From contig CM054135.1 of NCBI GenBank assembly GCA_028751875.1, forward strand, positions 2,755,360-2,819,359: a DNA stretch of 64,000 nucleotides, given 5' to 3'. Position 1 is the stretch's first letter. Every line of letters begins with the position of its first letter. The notes under the pieces were generated by a model. It made no database searches. It was given only the letters and a program-made list of their open reading frames with translations, and was not told where the DNA came from. Shown here one piece after another: positions 52,095-62,579 of the stretch. Position numbers and translations under genes: made by a program. Source of the DNA: Rapana venosa (taxonomy: Eukaryota; Mollusca; Gastropoda; Neogastropoda; Muricidae).

Positions 52095-52175
52095 TTGTAT
52101 GCACACACACACGCACGCGCGCACACACACACAAGCACGCACGCGCGCGCACACGCACACACACACATATCGTGC
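52095..52175. repeat. CA/CG alternating microsatellite
   Basis: Mixed (CA)n and (CG)n purine-pyrimidine alternation. Confidence 0.88.
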
Positions 52176-52300
52176 GCCGGTGGGAACGGATGATAAAATT
52201 TACAAAACTTCATACACACGGTGACTGGAAGTTTAAAAAACATCATATGCGTGTTTATTCCATTATCCTTGAAATTGAAGAATAGAAAGGAAAAGAATAA
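52176..52300 (+). mobile_element. SINE 3' fragment, family 2
   Basis: GTGCGCCGGTGGGAACGGAT, AAACTTCATACACACGGTGA, then GTGTTTATTCCATTATCCTT and an A-rich tail. Confidence 0.72.
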
Positions 52301-52360
52301 ATCGCGCGCGCGCGCGCGCGCGCACGCACCGCACGCACGCACGCCCGCAACGCAATGCAA

Positions 52361-52396
<36 letters not shown>

Positions 52397-52435
52397 CAAC
52401 ACTACGACACACACACACACACACACACACACACC
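52301..52435. repeat. CG/CA alternating microsatellite
   Basis: (CG)n followed by (CGCA)n and (CA)n, directly between two SINE copies. Confidence 0.9.
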
Positions 52436-52650
52436 TCGGATGAGACTATAAACCGAGGTCCTGTGTGCAAACACACGCGGGACATCTTGCGCACACGTTA
52501 AAACCCGTTCCGCTTTTGGTAAGAGTAGGCCATTGTGTGCCGGTGGGAACGGTTGGCACACTTTACAAAACTTTAAACACGGGGACTGAATGAAAAAAAA
52601 ATCATGAGTGCTTAATCCATTAGCCTTGAAATTTAAAAAAATTAAAAAGA
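52436..52650 (+). mobile_element. SINE fragment, family 2
   Basis: Begins within the central core (CGGATGAGACTATAAACCGA) and runs to the 3' end (AGTGCTTAATCCATTAGCCT). The tRNA-like head is absent, replaced by a CA array. Confidence 0.75.
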
Positions 52651-52654
52651 ACAC

Positions 52655-53015
52655 ACTCTCTCTCCTCTCTCTCTCTCTCTCCTCTCTCTCCGCTCTTCCA
52701 TCTCCTCCCCCTCCTCCATATTCTTCACTCCTCTCTCTCCCTCATCTCTCCTCTCTCATCGCCCTCTTCTCTCTCCTCCCCTTCTCCTCCTCCCCCTCTT
52801 CCCTTCTCCTATCTCTCTCCCTTTCTCTCTCCTCCTCCTCATCTCTTCTCCCCTCCCCTTCTTCTCCTCTCTCCTCCTTCTCTTCCTCTCCTCTATCCAT
52901 CTCCACTCTCCTCTCTTCACCCCTCTCTCCCTCCCCCCTCGTCTCCTCTCATTCCTCTCTCTCTCTCTCTCTCTCTCTATTCTATCATCTATCTATCTAT
53001 CTATCTCTCCCAAGT
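52655..53015. repeat. CT/CTCC microsatellite
   Basis: About 360 bp of CT- and CTCC-rich sequence ending in (CTAT)n. Confidence 0.9.
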
Positions 53016-53039
53016 CACTGAGAGGTGAACAGACGTATA

Positions 53040-53110
53040 AGTATTGAACACACCCCCCCACAATGTACAAAACTGTATACACACTGACTGGATTTTTTAA
53101 AACGCGCACA
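53040..53110 (+). mobile_element. SINE fragment, family 2
   Basis: Short piece: CAAAACTGTATACACACTGA and a T-run followed by GCGCACACGAG. Confidence 0.5.
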
Positions 53111-53154
53111 CGAGAACAGTAGAATCCTGCTACAAATAATTGGAGAAGAACAAA

Positions 53155-53348
53155 GAGATCTCATGTCCTTCTGCAATCAGCAGGCTTGTAGCAAAGCCAC
53201 TGCCATTTTGGCCGATCCCTCCCATGCTTTGTTTCCAGAATTTCAGTTGTTGCCTTCGCAACGCTGTTTTCAGTGTCCCATCAGCAAAACTAACAGAAAA
53301 AGAAATTATTTTGTGCCAGTAAGCATTCGAATTCTGAATTCACAATGA
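53155..53348 (+). pseudogene. LINE reverse transcriptase C-terminal tail
   Basis: A 61-codon frame reads NQQACSKATAILADPSHALF, then PEFQLLPSQRCFQCPISKTN and RKRNYFVPVSIRILNS before a stop. The pattern DPSHxLxxEF...LLPS...TNRxxxxFVPxxIRxLN is characteristic of the C-terminus of CR1/Jockey-like non-LTR reverse transcriptases. Only the tail is present, flanked by SINE sequence on its left. It differs from the other two LINE remnants in this window. Confidence 0.72.
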
Positions 53349-53895
53349 TGTTGACTGCCTGGTGTTTACATTTCTCTGAATTACTTGCCTGATTGTTATT
53401 GTTATGAGTGTAGTCAATACATAATTATGTGTGTGTGTGAAATAAGTCTGTGTTCTAGTCATATGTCTTTAAAACATTGAATTCATACATTGGTGTATGG
53501 TGTGGGTGTGCGTGGGTGTGTTCGCACACGCACGTACGTGTTGCGTATGTGTGTGCGTAAATAATAAGTTTTTATGTCTTCTAGTTAGTGGTTTTTTGGG
53601 TGGTTTTTTTTTTTTTAACATTGTGTTCACAATTGGTGCTGTGTGTGCGGTGGTGTGGCGTTTAATGTTGTGATTTGTGTGTGTTTGTGACATATTATTT
53701 GAAGTCATATTTTTTGGATGTTTTAACCAATTATGAAAGTAGCTGTTTTGTATCTTTGTTGAGATTTTTTTGATGCTAAACACATGGCCTGTCAGTATTA
53801 TAATTGGCCCTTCCATGGATGATTAAGTGTTTTGGCTGGACTTGATTTGAATTGACAGTGCTTATTCTAATTTATCCTCGAAATAACAGAATAAA
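53349..53895. other. Non-coding sequence, T/G-rich
   Basis: Contains short GT and T runs and a family 2 SINE end at 53,858-53,892 (CAGTGCTTATTCTAATTTAT, CCTCGAAATAA). Nothing else recognised. Confidence 0.45.
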
Positions 53896-53942
53896 ATAAA
53901 ATACACACACACACTACACACACACACACACACACACACACA

Positions 53943-54300
53943 GGGACGGGATAGCCAGTGGTCAGAACATTTCGCTCGCAATCTGACGACCCGGGCCCGG
54001 GTTCGATTCCCGTTCAAGGGGATATTTTCCTCTGGAGTTAACATTAGTGCAGACTCCACTCCGCTCCAAAAGTCCTTCGGATGAGACTATAAACCGAGGC
54101 CCCGTGTGCGAACGCACGCAGAATATCTTGCGTACACGTTAAATCCTGTTCCTTTTTTCGTAAGAGTAGGCCATTGTGTTCGGGTGGGAACAGATGACAG
54201 AATTCACAAATCCGCATACACACGAGGACTGGATGTAAAAAAGCACATAAGTGCTTATTCCATTATCCTCGATAGAAAAGAATAAATACATAAAATAAAT
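53943..54300 (+). mobile_element. SINE, family 2, full-length reference copy
   Basis: This is the most complete copy in the window. The tRNA-like head starts GGGACGGGATAGCCAGTGG with A box TAGCCAGTGG (53,952-53,961) and B box GGTTCGATTCC (54,000-54,010). Then come GGGGATATTTTCCTCTGGAG, TCGGATGAGACTATAAACCG, CCCCGTGTGCGAACGCACGC, ATATCTTGCGTACACGTTAA, GTAAGAGTAGGCCATTGTGT, GGGTGGGAACAGATGACAGA, GCATACACACGAGGACTGGA, GTGCTTATTCCATTATCCTC and an A-rich tail. CA microsatellites flank it on both sides. It would be transcribed by RNA polymerase III and be mobilised by a LINE (family knowledge). Confidence 0.88.
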
Positions 54301-54304
54301 AATA

Positions 54305-54307
54305 AAA

Positions 54308-54340
<33 letters not shown>

Positions 54341-54398
54341 CACAACACACACACACACACACACACACCACACACACAAACATACACACATACACTCA
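54305..54398. repeat. CA microsatellite
   Basis: Interrupted (CA)n directly after the SINE tail. Confidence 0.92.
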
Positions 54399-54666
54399 CC
54401 TGATATGCGTCCTTATATCACTTTAAATGTTGTTAAGTGAACAGACGTAAAATTAAGACGACGCACCTGAATAAATCTTTTGACCAATAAAATCGTACAA
54501 TACACATAGAAAGGGCGCGAGAGTGGAGGGGAAGGGGGAGGGGGGGGGGGGCATATCGCCCACAAGGATAGGTTTGTCAACACCCCTAAGACTACTCTCA
54601 ATGGTCCTAGACGTTTGCTGTTCATACCGAATAAGACGAAGCCAGCTTGACACCCAGCAAGGAATG

Positions 54667-54778
54667 ATTGGTTGGTGGGGTACTCCGCTAGGACTATAAA
54701 ACAACCCAGCCAAGGGTGGATTTGAGAAGAACATCTAAGCAAGCAGCAGCAGCAGCAGAGTGGATCACTGAGAAAAGG
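54667..54778 (+). promoter_or_regulatory. Candidate TATA promoter and non-coding first exon
   Basis: An inverted CCAAT box (ATTGG, 54,667-54,671) precedes TATAAAA at 54,695-54,701. About 25-30 bp further on the sequence continues as GAGAAGAACATCTAAGCAAG and a CAG run, and then AAAAG|GTATGG, a good splice-donor match near 54,778. No ATG lies in the interval, so the first exon would be 5' untranslated. The surrounding unique sequence, in a window otherwise full of repeats, adds support. The gene it would drive is not identified. Confidence 0.45.
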
Positions 54779-54837
54779 TATGGCTTCATGTTGTCTGAAA
54801 TAGTTGGGGGGTTTTCGTCCTGTGAGAAACTACTGAA

Positions 54838-54912
54838 GTTTGCTAGGCTGAAATAACTTCTTTTTTTTTTAAAGTTTGCTTGGCTGAAATAACTTCTTTT
54901 TTTTTTTTTTGT
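54838..54912 (+). repeat. Two-copy ~37-bp tandem repeat
   Basis: AAGTTTGCTAGGCTGAAATA followed by ACTTC and a T-run is given twice in succession. Confidence 0.8.
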
Positions 54913-55129
54913 TCCTGTTAGACTACAACAATTTGCTCTTTTTTGTGAGGTGGTAGTAGGCCTATGTTGTTGGTTTTAATATTGTTCCATCATTCCAAGA
55001 GGTTTTCACTCTTGTGTGAGATTTTTGTCTATGTTAAGCCTGCAGTTTTGCCCTCTAAATGGTTTGGTTCAAATAACTTTGACTTCGAAAAGTTCTCCTC
55101 AAAAAGTCTTTCAAAATTCATAAGATTTG

Positions 55130-55665
55130 CAGGTATTTCTCGAAATTTCACTCGTCTTTCACAAGTGTAAATCTATTGTCTCTTTTAAAGGAATCTGTAT
55201 ACTTAAAAGTCTTAAGTCTGAAATTTCACTTGTCTTTCACAAGTGTAAGTCTATTGTCTCTTTTAAAGGAATCTGTATACTTAAAAGTCTTAAGTCTGAA
55301 ATTTCACTTGTCTTTCACAAGTGTAAGTCTATTGTCTCTTTTAAAGGAATCTGTATACTTAAGTCTTAAGTCTGAAATTTCACTTGTCCTTCACAAGTGT
55401 AGGTTCTCTTTTTAAAGAAATCTGTATGCATAAAAAGTAAGTCTTCTCTCGAAATTTCACTCGATTTCACAAGTGTAGGTTGTCTTTTAAAGAAATATGT
55501 ACACTTAATTTGAGTCTTCTCTTGAAATTTCACTCGTCTTTCACAAGTGTAGAATGTCTTTTAAAGAAATCTGCATATGACTTCTTGAGTCTTCTAGAAA
55601 TTTCACTCGTCTTTCACAAGTGTAGATTGTGTCTTTTAAAGAAATCTGTACACTTGAGTCTTTTA
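55130..55665 (+). repeat. ~78-bp minisatellite, about seven units
   Basis: Units contain GAAATTTCACTCGTCTTTCA, CAAGTGTAAGTCTATTGTCT, CTTTTAAAGGAATCTGTATA and CTTAAAAGTCTTAAGTCT. The first three units are nearly identical (78 bp), and later ones shorten to 74-76 bp and diverge. The inferred peptide repeat (ISLVFHKCKSIVSFKG) is open across three units because 78 is divisible by 3, but it has no independent support. The array lies in the candidate first intron. Confidence 0.88.
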
Positions 55666-55970
55666 ATACTGTTTATCATTTTGCGATAAAGTCTTGCTTT
55701 TAAGTACTTGTTACTCTTATTGTTTTGGAGTGTATTGCTGTTAGGTTTATTCTCCTGTTGAATTCGTTTGTAATCCTCTACATCCCAAAAGGGTGAAAGG
55801 AATTAACTTTTGAAGATTCTTGAATCTCGATTTTAAAAAATATTTTGAAGTTATTTTAGAATGTTTTAAAAACAAATCATAATCTTGTCTTTTCGGGCTA
55901 ACGATTCCTTCTAAATTGTACACCTATTTTAGTTCGTTTAGTTAAAAGTTAGCTAGTTAGTTAATTAGTT
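55666..55970. other. AT-rich unique sequence
   Basis: No gene or repeat recognised. Confidence 0.4.
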
Positions 55971-55973
55971 AGT

Positions 55974-56050
55974 TTCGAGGATAATGGAATAAAACACTCG
56001 TGTTTCTGTTTCTTTTACATCCATTTCCTGTGTGTAGGAAGTTTTGTAAT
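55974..56050 (-). mobile_element. SINE 3' fragment, family 2, reverse
   Basis: TTTCGAGGATAATGGAATAA, ACATCCATTTCCTGTGTG, AGTTTTGTAATG; followed by a GT array. Confidence 0.7.
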
Positions 56051-56064
56051 GTTATCGATCATGT

Positions 56065-56095
<31 letters not shown>

Positions 56096-56272
56096 TGGTG
56101 TGTGTGTGTGTTTGGGTGTGTGTGTGTGCACGCGCGCGCGAGCGCGTTTTTTTGACGAAATCTTGGGACGTTTTTTCAAAACAAATGAACGCGATTTCCT
56201 TGCAAAAGTCTTTTCGAGAAAGAGTGCCTGTTTTAATGTGTGGTCCAAATCAGTCATTTAATTGCATTTATT

Positions 56273-56400
56273 TATTTCGAGGATAATGGAATAAGCACTC
56301 ATGTGTGTGGGGGTTTCACATCCAGTCTCCCTATCTATGCAGTTTTGTAAAACAAATTCTCGTCGTTTTGTCACGTATGTGGCCTGTCAGTGTAGTAATC
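56273..56400 (-). mobile_element. SINE 3' fragment, family 2, reverse
   Basis: TTTCGAGGATAATGGAATAA, GCACTCATGTGTG, CACATCCAGTCTCCCTATCT, GCAGTTTTGTAAAACA and a GTGGCCTGTCAGT remnant. Confidence 0.7.
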
Positions 56401-56474
56401 CTCCTTCAATTTGAGGGGATGATTTTCATAGCATTTTTTACCTTGACTTGAACTAGTCAACGAACCACCACCAC

Positions 56475-56800
56475 TGCCACCATAGTTGAGATATTGTATT
56501 ATTATTGTGATGGACACCATAGTTGAGATATTGTATTTGTTATTGTGATGGACACCATAGTTGAGATATTGTATTTTGTTATTGTGATGGACACCATAGT
56601 TGAGATATTGTATTGTGGTGGACACCATAGTTGAGATATTGTATTGTGATGGACACCATAGTTGAGATATTGTATTGTGATGGACACCATAGTTGAGATT
56701 GTATTATTGTGATGCCTGATGGACTGTATTATTGTGATGCCTGATGGACACCATAGTTGAGATTGTATTTATTGTGATATTTATTGTGATGAACACCATA
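56475..56800 (+). repeat. ~32-45-bp minisatellite
   Basis: Eight or so full units of GGACACCATAGTTGAGATAT followed by TGTATT, a variable (ATT/TTG)n spacer and GTGAT, plus shorter GATGCCTGATGGA variants. Unit length differences lie almost entirely in the T-rich spacer. Confidence 0.88.
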
Positions 56801-56886
56801 GTTTAGATCATTATGATTTGATTTAAAAAGAAAAATTGCAACAACAACAAAACCCTAACCCCATTGTACTCTACAATTCACACAGG

Positions 56887-56969
56887 AAGACAAGACTACA
56901 CCAGGCCTGTCTCCACTTCAACTCAACAGTTGTTCTTCACAAACAGCTTTGTGGCCTTCTCCCAAACAG
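56887..56969 (+). other. Candidate internal exon
   Basis: An 83-bp segment is framed by an acceptor-like TCTACAATTCACACAG and a donor-like GTGAGT. All three frames are open. One reads RQDYTRPVSTSTQQLFFTNS. It lies 2.1 kb downstream of the candidate first exon, on the same strand. Splice-like motifs are common by chance, so this is tentative. Confidence 0.3.
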
Positions 56970-57265
56970 TGAGTAGATTTGTTGTTGTCATTTGAGTGAG
57001 GTTATGAATTATTATACTTATAAGTCACGGTGTCTAATGTAGGACTGAAATATTGCTTACAATTGGTAGAGGCAAGTGAATTAGAGCTGAAGTGTAAGGT
57101 CATGATCAACGTTCTCTGTGGCTTGCTTCTTAAGATGTTAGTGGTAGTTGTGTGTTCTTTTGGGTGGTTTAATTTTCCCCATCTACGTAATATAGAGAAA
57201 AATGGCAACAGATGCAGTCGCTGTATAAGTGTGTAATGGATGTTCATCCTTGTACCCATCTGGGT
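56970..57265. other. Unique sequence
   Basis: Non-repetitive DNA after the candidate exon. A 68-codon frame (57,030-57,236) has no recognisable features. Confidence 0.35.
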
Positions 57266-57620
57266 GTGTGTTTTGGTGTTGTGTTTGTGTGTGTGTGTGT
57301 TGTGTGTGTGTTTGTGTGTGTGTTGTGTGTGGTTGTGTGGTGTGTGTGTATGTTGTGTGTGTTGTTGTTGGTGTGTGTGGTTGTGTGTTGTGTGTTTGTG
57401 TTGGTGTGTGTGTGTGTGTGTGTTGTGTTCTTCAGTTTAACGTCCTTCCACCAAAAGTGATATTAGACGGTTAAGTGTAGTGAGTGGTGTGTGGGGTGGG
57501 TGCGTGTGTGTGTGGTGTGTGTGGGTGTGTGTGTGAGGTGGCGCGCGCGCGTTGTGTTGCGTGTGATGTGTTTTGTTGTGGTGTGGGTGGGTGTGTGGTA
57601 TGTGCGTGTGTGTGTACATT
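57266..57620. repeat. GT microsatellites
   Basis: (GT)n-rich runs at 57,280-57,430 and 57,480-57,620 with GCGC interruptions near 57,540. Confidence 0.9.
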
Positions 57621-57677
57621 AAAATTATACACAATCAATAGGGAGGTGTCGTGAGTGGATGTGTGTGTATTATTTGT

Positions 57678-57832
57678 CTTATTTTTATTTCGATGATAAT
57701 GGAATAAGCACTCGTGTGCTTGGTTGTTGTTTTTTTACAACCCGTCCCCAGGTGTATATGCAGTTTTGTAAATGTTTGTCTCTGACTTCTATTCCTACCA
57801 GCACACACTAGCCTACTCTTCCAAAAAGTGGA
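57678..57832 (-). mobile_element. SINE 3' half, family 2, reverse
   Basis: TTTCGATGATAATGGAATAA, GCACTCGTGTGCTTGG, ACAACCCGTCCCCAGGTG, TATGCAGTTTTGTAAATG and CTAGCCTACTCTTCCAAAAA, followed at once by a GT array. Confidence 0.75.
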
Positions 57833-57995
57833 TTGTGTGTGTGTTGTGTGTAGTGTGTGTGTGGTTGTGTGTGTGTGTTGTGTTTGTTGTGTTGTGTGTG
57901 TGTTGTTGTTGTGTGTGTGTGTGTGTGGTGGTGTTGTGTGTGTATGTGTGTTGGGTGTGTGTGTGTGTTGTGTGTGTGTGTGTGTGTTGTGCGAG
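57833..57995. repeat. GT microsatellite
   Basis: (GT)n of about 160 bp between two SINE fragments. Confidence 0.92.
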
Positions 57996-57999
57996 AGGA

Positions 58000-58095
58000 G
58001 ATTTCGAGGATAATAGAAATTAAGACCGCGTGTGCTTTTATTGTTATACTTTTTACATCGTCTCCGTGTGTGTACTTCGTTCGTTAACTGACCAG
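58000..58095 (-). mobile_element. SINE 3' fragment, family 2, reverse
   Basis: GATTTCGAGGATAATAGAAA, CCGCGTGTGCTTTTATTG, TTTTTACATCGTCTCCGTGT. Confidence 0.65.
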
Positions 58096-58500
58096 TAATC
58101 AATCCAGTCGTGTTTATAATAACCAAAATAACCGGGCCGACCACAGAGGCCATACATCAATCAGGGCTTTAGAATGGTCAGGTAGAATGTTCTAGAATGA
58201 AACCTGGTAGTTCTGGTTATTCTCAATTTGAAACGCTAAGAATATAAACCATTCTCCAGTCCTTTTCGTCTTGCTCAGGGGCCTTCTCAACTATCGAAGG
58301 ATATACTATGGTGGTTATTATAGGCTTATGTTTTGCCGAGAAAAATACTTTACTACGATAATAATTATTGTCAAATCAGTTGGAAAGTTATCGCTGAGAG
58401 ATAACTTGTGTTACTGCAGTTAAGGCTATTACGGGTTGCTTCCCCTGAAAATCTTTCTTACAGAGGCTTGGTATTTGGGTGTTTTGTTGTTTTTGCTACA
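58096..58500. other. Unique sequence, nothing recognised
   Basis: Non-repetitive DNA with no identified gene. Confidence 0.4.
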
Positions 58501-58800
58501 ATGTGTGTGTGCGTGTGTGTGTGTTTTTTGATGTTGTGTGTGGGTGTGTGTGTGGTGTTGTTATGGGGTATGTGCGCTGTGTGTGATAGTGTTATTGCGC
58601 GCGCGCGCGCGCGCGTGTGTGGGTGGTGGTGTGTGTGTGGGGGTGTATGTGTGGTGCGCGTGTGTATGTGGTGTGTGGTGCGTGTGTGTTTATGTTATTG
58701 CATGTGTGTGTGTGTGTTGTACGTGTGTGTGGTATTTGTGTGCGTGCCGTTGTGTTGTGTGTTTTGTTGTGTGTGTGTGTGTGTGTGTGTTAGTTATTGC
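58501..58800. repeat. GT microsatellite with GC core
   Basis: (GT)n with a pure (GC)n run at about 58,597-58,614. It ends where repeat B copy 2 begins. Confidence 0.9.
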
Positions 58801-61739
58801 GCGTACCCATGCATTCTAAGGCAGTCAAGACTTAGTTTATATATTCAATCCCAATTAACAAGGTTAATCAACGATTTATTCCCATGATCTCTTTTTGAGC
58901 TATACAGAAACGAGAAAGAAGTATTCATATATATATATATATATATATAATATATAAGATATATATATATATTAATATAATATAATATATAAAATAGATA
59001 GATATAAAAGGTAGATAGATAGGATAGATATAGAGATAGATATATATAATACATCAGTAAATTAATGACGTGCAAACACAGGAAAATGGAAGTTCACAAA
59101 GGACAAAAAGTAAATGTTAAAACGCGCTACAGTGGGTCAAGTTAACCATTACATCCTTCGGGTATGTGTGGCGTGCGTGCGTGCGTGCGTGCCGTGCGTG
59201 CTGTGTGGTTGTGGGTGTGTGTGTGTGGTGTGTGAGGTTCTTGATTTGTATGTTGTTTTCCACACATGACAAGAGAGATAAAGGGGGACGGGTGGGGGAG
59301 AAAGTAATGGAGAAAACAATCAACCAAAAATGGAGTAGGGAAAGCTCGTGTGTGTGTGTTGTGTTGTGTGTGTGTGGGTGTGTGTGTGTGTTGTGTGTGT
59401 GTGTACTTCAGTTGGGTTTTTTTTCACAAATGACAAGAGGAGATAAAGGGGACAGGTCGGGAAGTAATGGAGGAAAACATTCCAACAAAAATGGCGAAGG
59501 GAAAGCTCGTGTGTGGTGTGTGTGTGCGTGGTGCGTGCGTGCGTGCGGCGTCGCGCGTCTGTTGTGTGTTGTGTGTAAGTAGACACGCTTTAAAGCTTAA
59601 CAGTTTGTCAAATTCCCAACTAGGCCCTTTTGACAAGGGAGGTAACAATATATTTATGAAACGGTAAATAAAAAGTTAAATACATGATCACGACAATTAA
59701 TGTTGGCAGAAAGAAAGGATCCATCCACGTATAGCAGACTAATTATAATATTGTCGTATATATACATTTACAAATCACCAAGTTCATACAAAGAAAAAAA
59801 AAAGGAAATTCAAACTGAAATGCAAAAACATTCCAATAGACCATCCATTCAAATTACAAGTGATTCAAGTCAGCCTTTTTAACTCTGCTTACTTGAGAAT
59901 ACATTGCTCTTTAAAGTGACTATATCATTACATATTTACATAATTGGTGCTGACATGACTTTGTCTTAATTTTTGTGCCTCGCAATAAACTTAGCTACAG
60001 ATTAAATTACATGTTCGTTTTCAGTACGACAAAATAGAAACAACCAAATTGGACGTTATGGTCGCTGTTATCTTTCGTATAATTCATATGCTTTACATGT
60101 AAAACAAAAAAGAATTTTCATCGTCGAATACAGTATACCACAAAGGACATGGTAACTGCATGGATGTCTGTCTGGAATCTTTGTTGTTTGCAATTAAAAC
60201 CCAGTGATTAACCTACAATCGAGCATAAATTAAGCCTTGCATTTATCAGTAACTATTGATAATTTTTGTCTGAAAGGATTTAAAGGAAAAGAACCATGTT
60301 AGAGAGAGAGAGAGAAGGAGGAGAGAGAGAGAGAAGAGAGAGAGGAGGAGAGAGAGAGAGGCGCTTCAGTCTCTCTAATTTCACATCTAGTGATTTTAGA
60401 CTCTATTATTATTGGTTGTTGTTGCTGTTATTATTATTATTATTATTAATTTATTATTATTATTATTACTGAAATAGAACCCACTTTGTAAGGAACCCAA
60501 TACAAAGTAACAGTACTACCTCTAAAATCAAAAAGTGTGCCAGATGCCTGATTTCAATGTCTTTTCTTCTTTGAAAAATATGTAAAACTGATTTAGAATC
60601 AAATGTTGAAAATGTAACACTTTAGGGAAGTCGAATACATAGTAAGTACAGTGCCAACAGTATAGCAGTTCGCTCAGCTTTAAATATATAGGTTGAAAGA
60701 TCTTTTAATTATTAAATAATAAAAAGCTGCATCTGTCTCATTAGTGTTTAGAATGGAACCAAGTGTTTTGAGATGATCAGGATCCCATAAGTATTTTGAA
60801 TATTTTTTATGTTGTAGGAATGTTATAAGTTCAGTACTAATGATGCAATATGGTGAAAAATACTCTGGCAGGGTATTTCATATATTGTGTGACGTGAAAA
60901 ATGTTCCAAATGTAGAAGAGGAAGAACAAGAAGAGGAAGAAGAAGAGGAAGAAGAAGAAAGAAGAGGAGAAGAAAAGAGAAAAAGAAAGGAAGAAGAAGG
61001 AAAAAAGACGAAGAAAAGTACCTTATAAGCCCTCGGTGAAATGACGACTTTTCCCCAAGATATCCCTTTTCCCCAGAATTGTGTGAGCATGCATGACAGA
61101 GCCATATGCCAAAATTTAAAACCAATATACTGCATACACAAGGGGACTGATGAAAAAAGCACATGAAAGTGTAATCCAGAATCCTCAAAATTTAAAGAGC
61201 AAAAAGAATGTTGTTTATGTGTGTGTGTGTGTGCGTTTGTGTGTGTGCTGTTGTGTGTGCGGGTGTGTGTGTGTGTGGTGTGTGATGGTTTGGGTGGGGT
61301 TTTCTTTTGGGGTGGGGGTGTACTGGGTGTTTGGTTTGTTGTGTTTTTTTCTGGCTATTGTAGTTTGCATTTGTGTTCACTTAAACCAAGGGCGGTTTTA
61401 GAAATAGTTTTTTCGGTCGTTATTGCTATTTCCTTGCTCGTTTTTCTTCTCTTTTTTGTTTGTTTTTTGTGGGGTTTTTGTGGGTGTTTTCTTGTTGGTG
61501 GTGGTGGTTTTGGGGGGTTTTTTTGTTTCGTTTTGGGTTGTTGTTTGTTGTTGTTGTGTGTTGTGTTTTTTTTGGGGGTTTAAAGATAGGCAAAACACAA
61601 ATTTAGCCATAATTTCAAAAGAAGAAATATATTTTTTTCCAAAAAATATTAACAACTCAAAACTTTTTGTTACAGAAAAACCTCACCTGTCTCTCCTGTG
61701 GGCATCAACCGAATAATTCCGGCACCAACTAGACCCCAT

Positions 61740-61960
61740 CACACACACCCCTCAAAAGACAGCAACCAGCATGGCCCTGTTGCAATTGCTGCGGTCTTCA
61801 GCGACCTTGTTGGCATCCTGGATCCTGATGCCCCAGGTTCCAGATATGTTTCCAGAAGCTGAGGGGCCTCCCTTCCTCTCCTTTACCCTCACCCTGCCCG
61901 TGGAAAATGGCCTTCTTGAGGTCCGTATCATGGTTCCATAGTAGTTCTAGTGCATGGCCT
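61740..61960 (-). pseudogene. LINE ORF2 C-terminal remnant (repeat B copy 2)
   Basis: Counterpart of 45,300-45,560. The frame here is better preserved and shows LLWNHDTDLKKAIFHGQ and GEEGRPLSFWKHIW in one reading frame. Confidence 0.65.
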
Positions 61961-62579
61961 ACTTTGTATCTGTAATGTATTTGTAATAATAAAACTTTTC
62001 CTGTGTGTTTTCCAGTCTGTAATTTGCTTTCGTTTGTTCTGTTGTGTTTGGGTTTTTTTGTCTGTTTCTTAACCCTGTGCAGCCTTGTAAAACAGTGAGT
62101 GTGCCCACGCGAGCATACACACGTACATATATACATGCATACATAACATACACAGATACACACAGAAACAGACACGGGCACACACAGACACACGCACACA
62201 CACAACGTTCCCGCCATTGTGTGCTGGAGGGAATGGATGACAAAATTTGACAAAACTGCATACACACAGGACTAATGTAAAAAAAAGGCACAAGTGCTTA
62301 TTCCATCATTCTCGAAATAAAAGAATGAAAAAATTTGTAAAGAAGAAACACATGCACACTATAACTATAACTATATATAATAAACAAAAAATTTTTTATC
62401 GTCTTTTCTTTGTGTCCACGATTCACACACCACAAAAAAAATTTTATGAATAAACACATGCACACTATAACTATATAACTATAACTATATATATAGTTTT
62501 TTTTATCGTCTTTTCTTTGTGTCCAGGATTCCCAACCATATATCATGACGTACTATACTAAACCATAATTTCATCATTT

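Noticed and set aside
53943..54020. Functional tRNA gene
   Set aside because: A and B boxes are present, but the sequence continues into a SINE body and does not close a tRNA cloverleaf with an acceptor stem.
55127..55415. Repetitive protein with ISLVFHKCKSIVSFKG units
   Set aside because: Open only across the three identical 78-bp units, breaks when unit length changes, and is matched by equally open frames.
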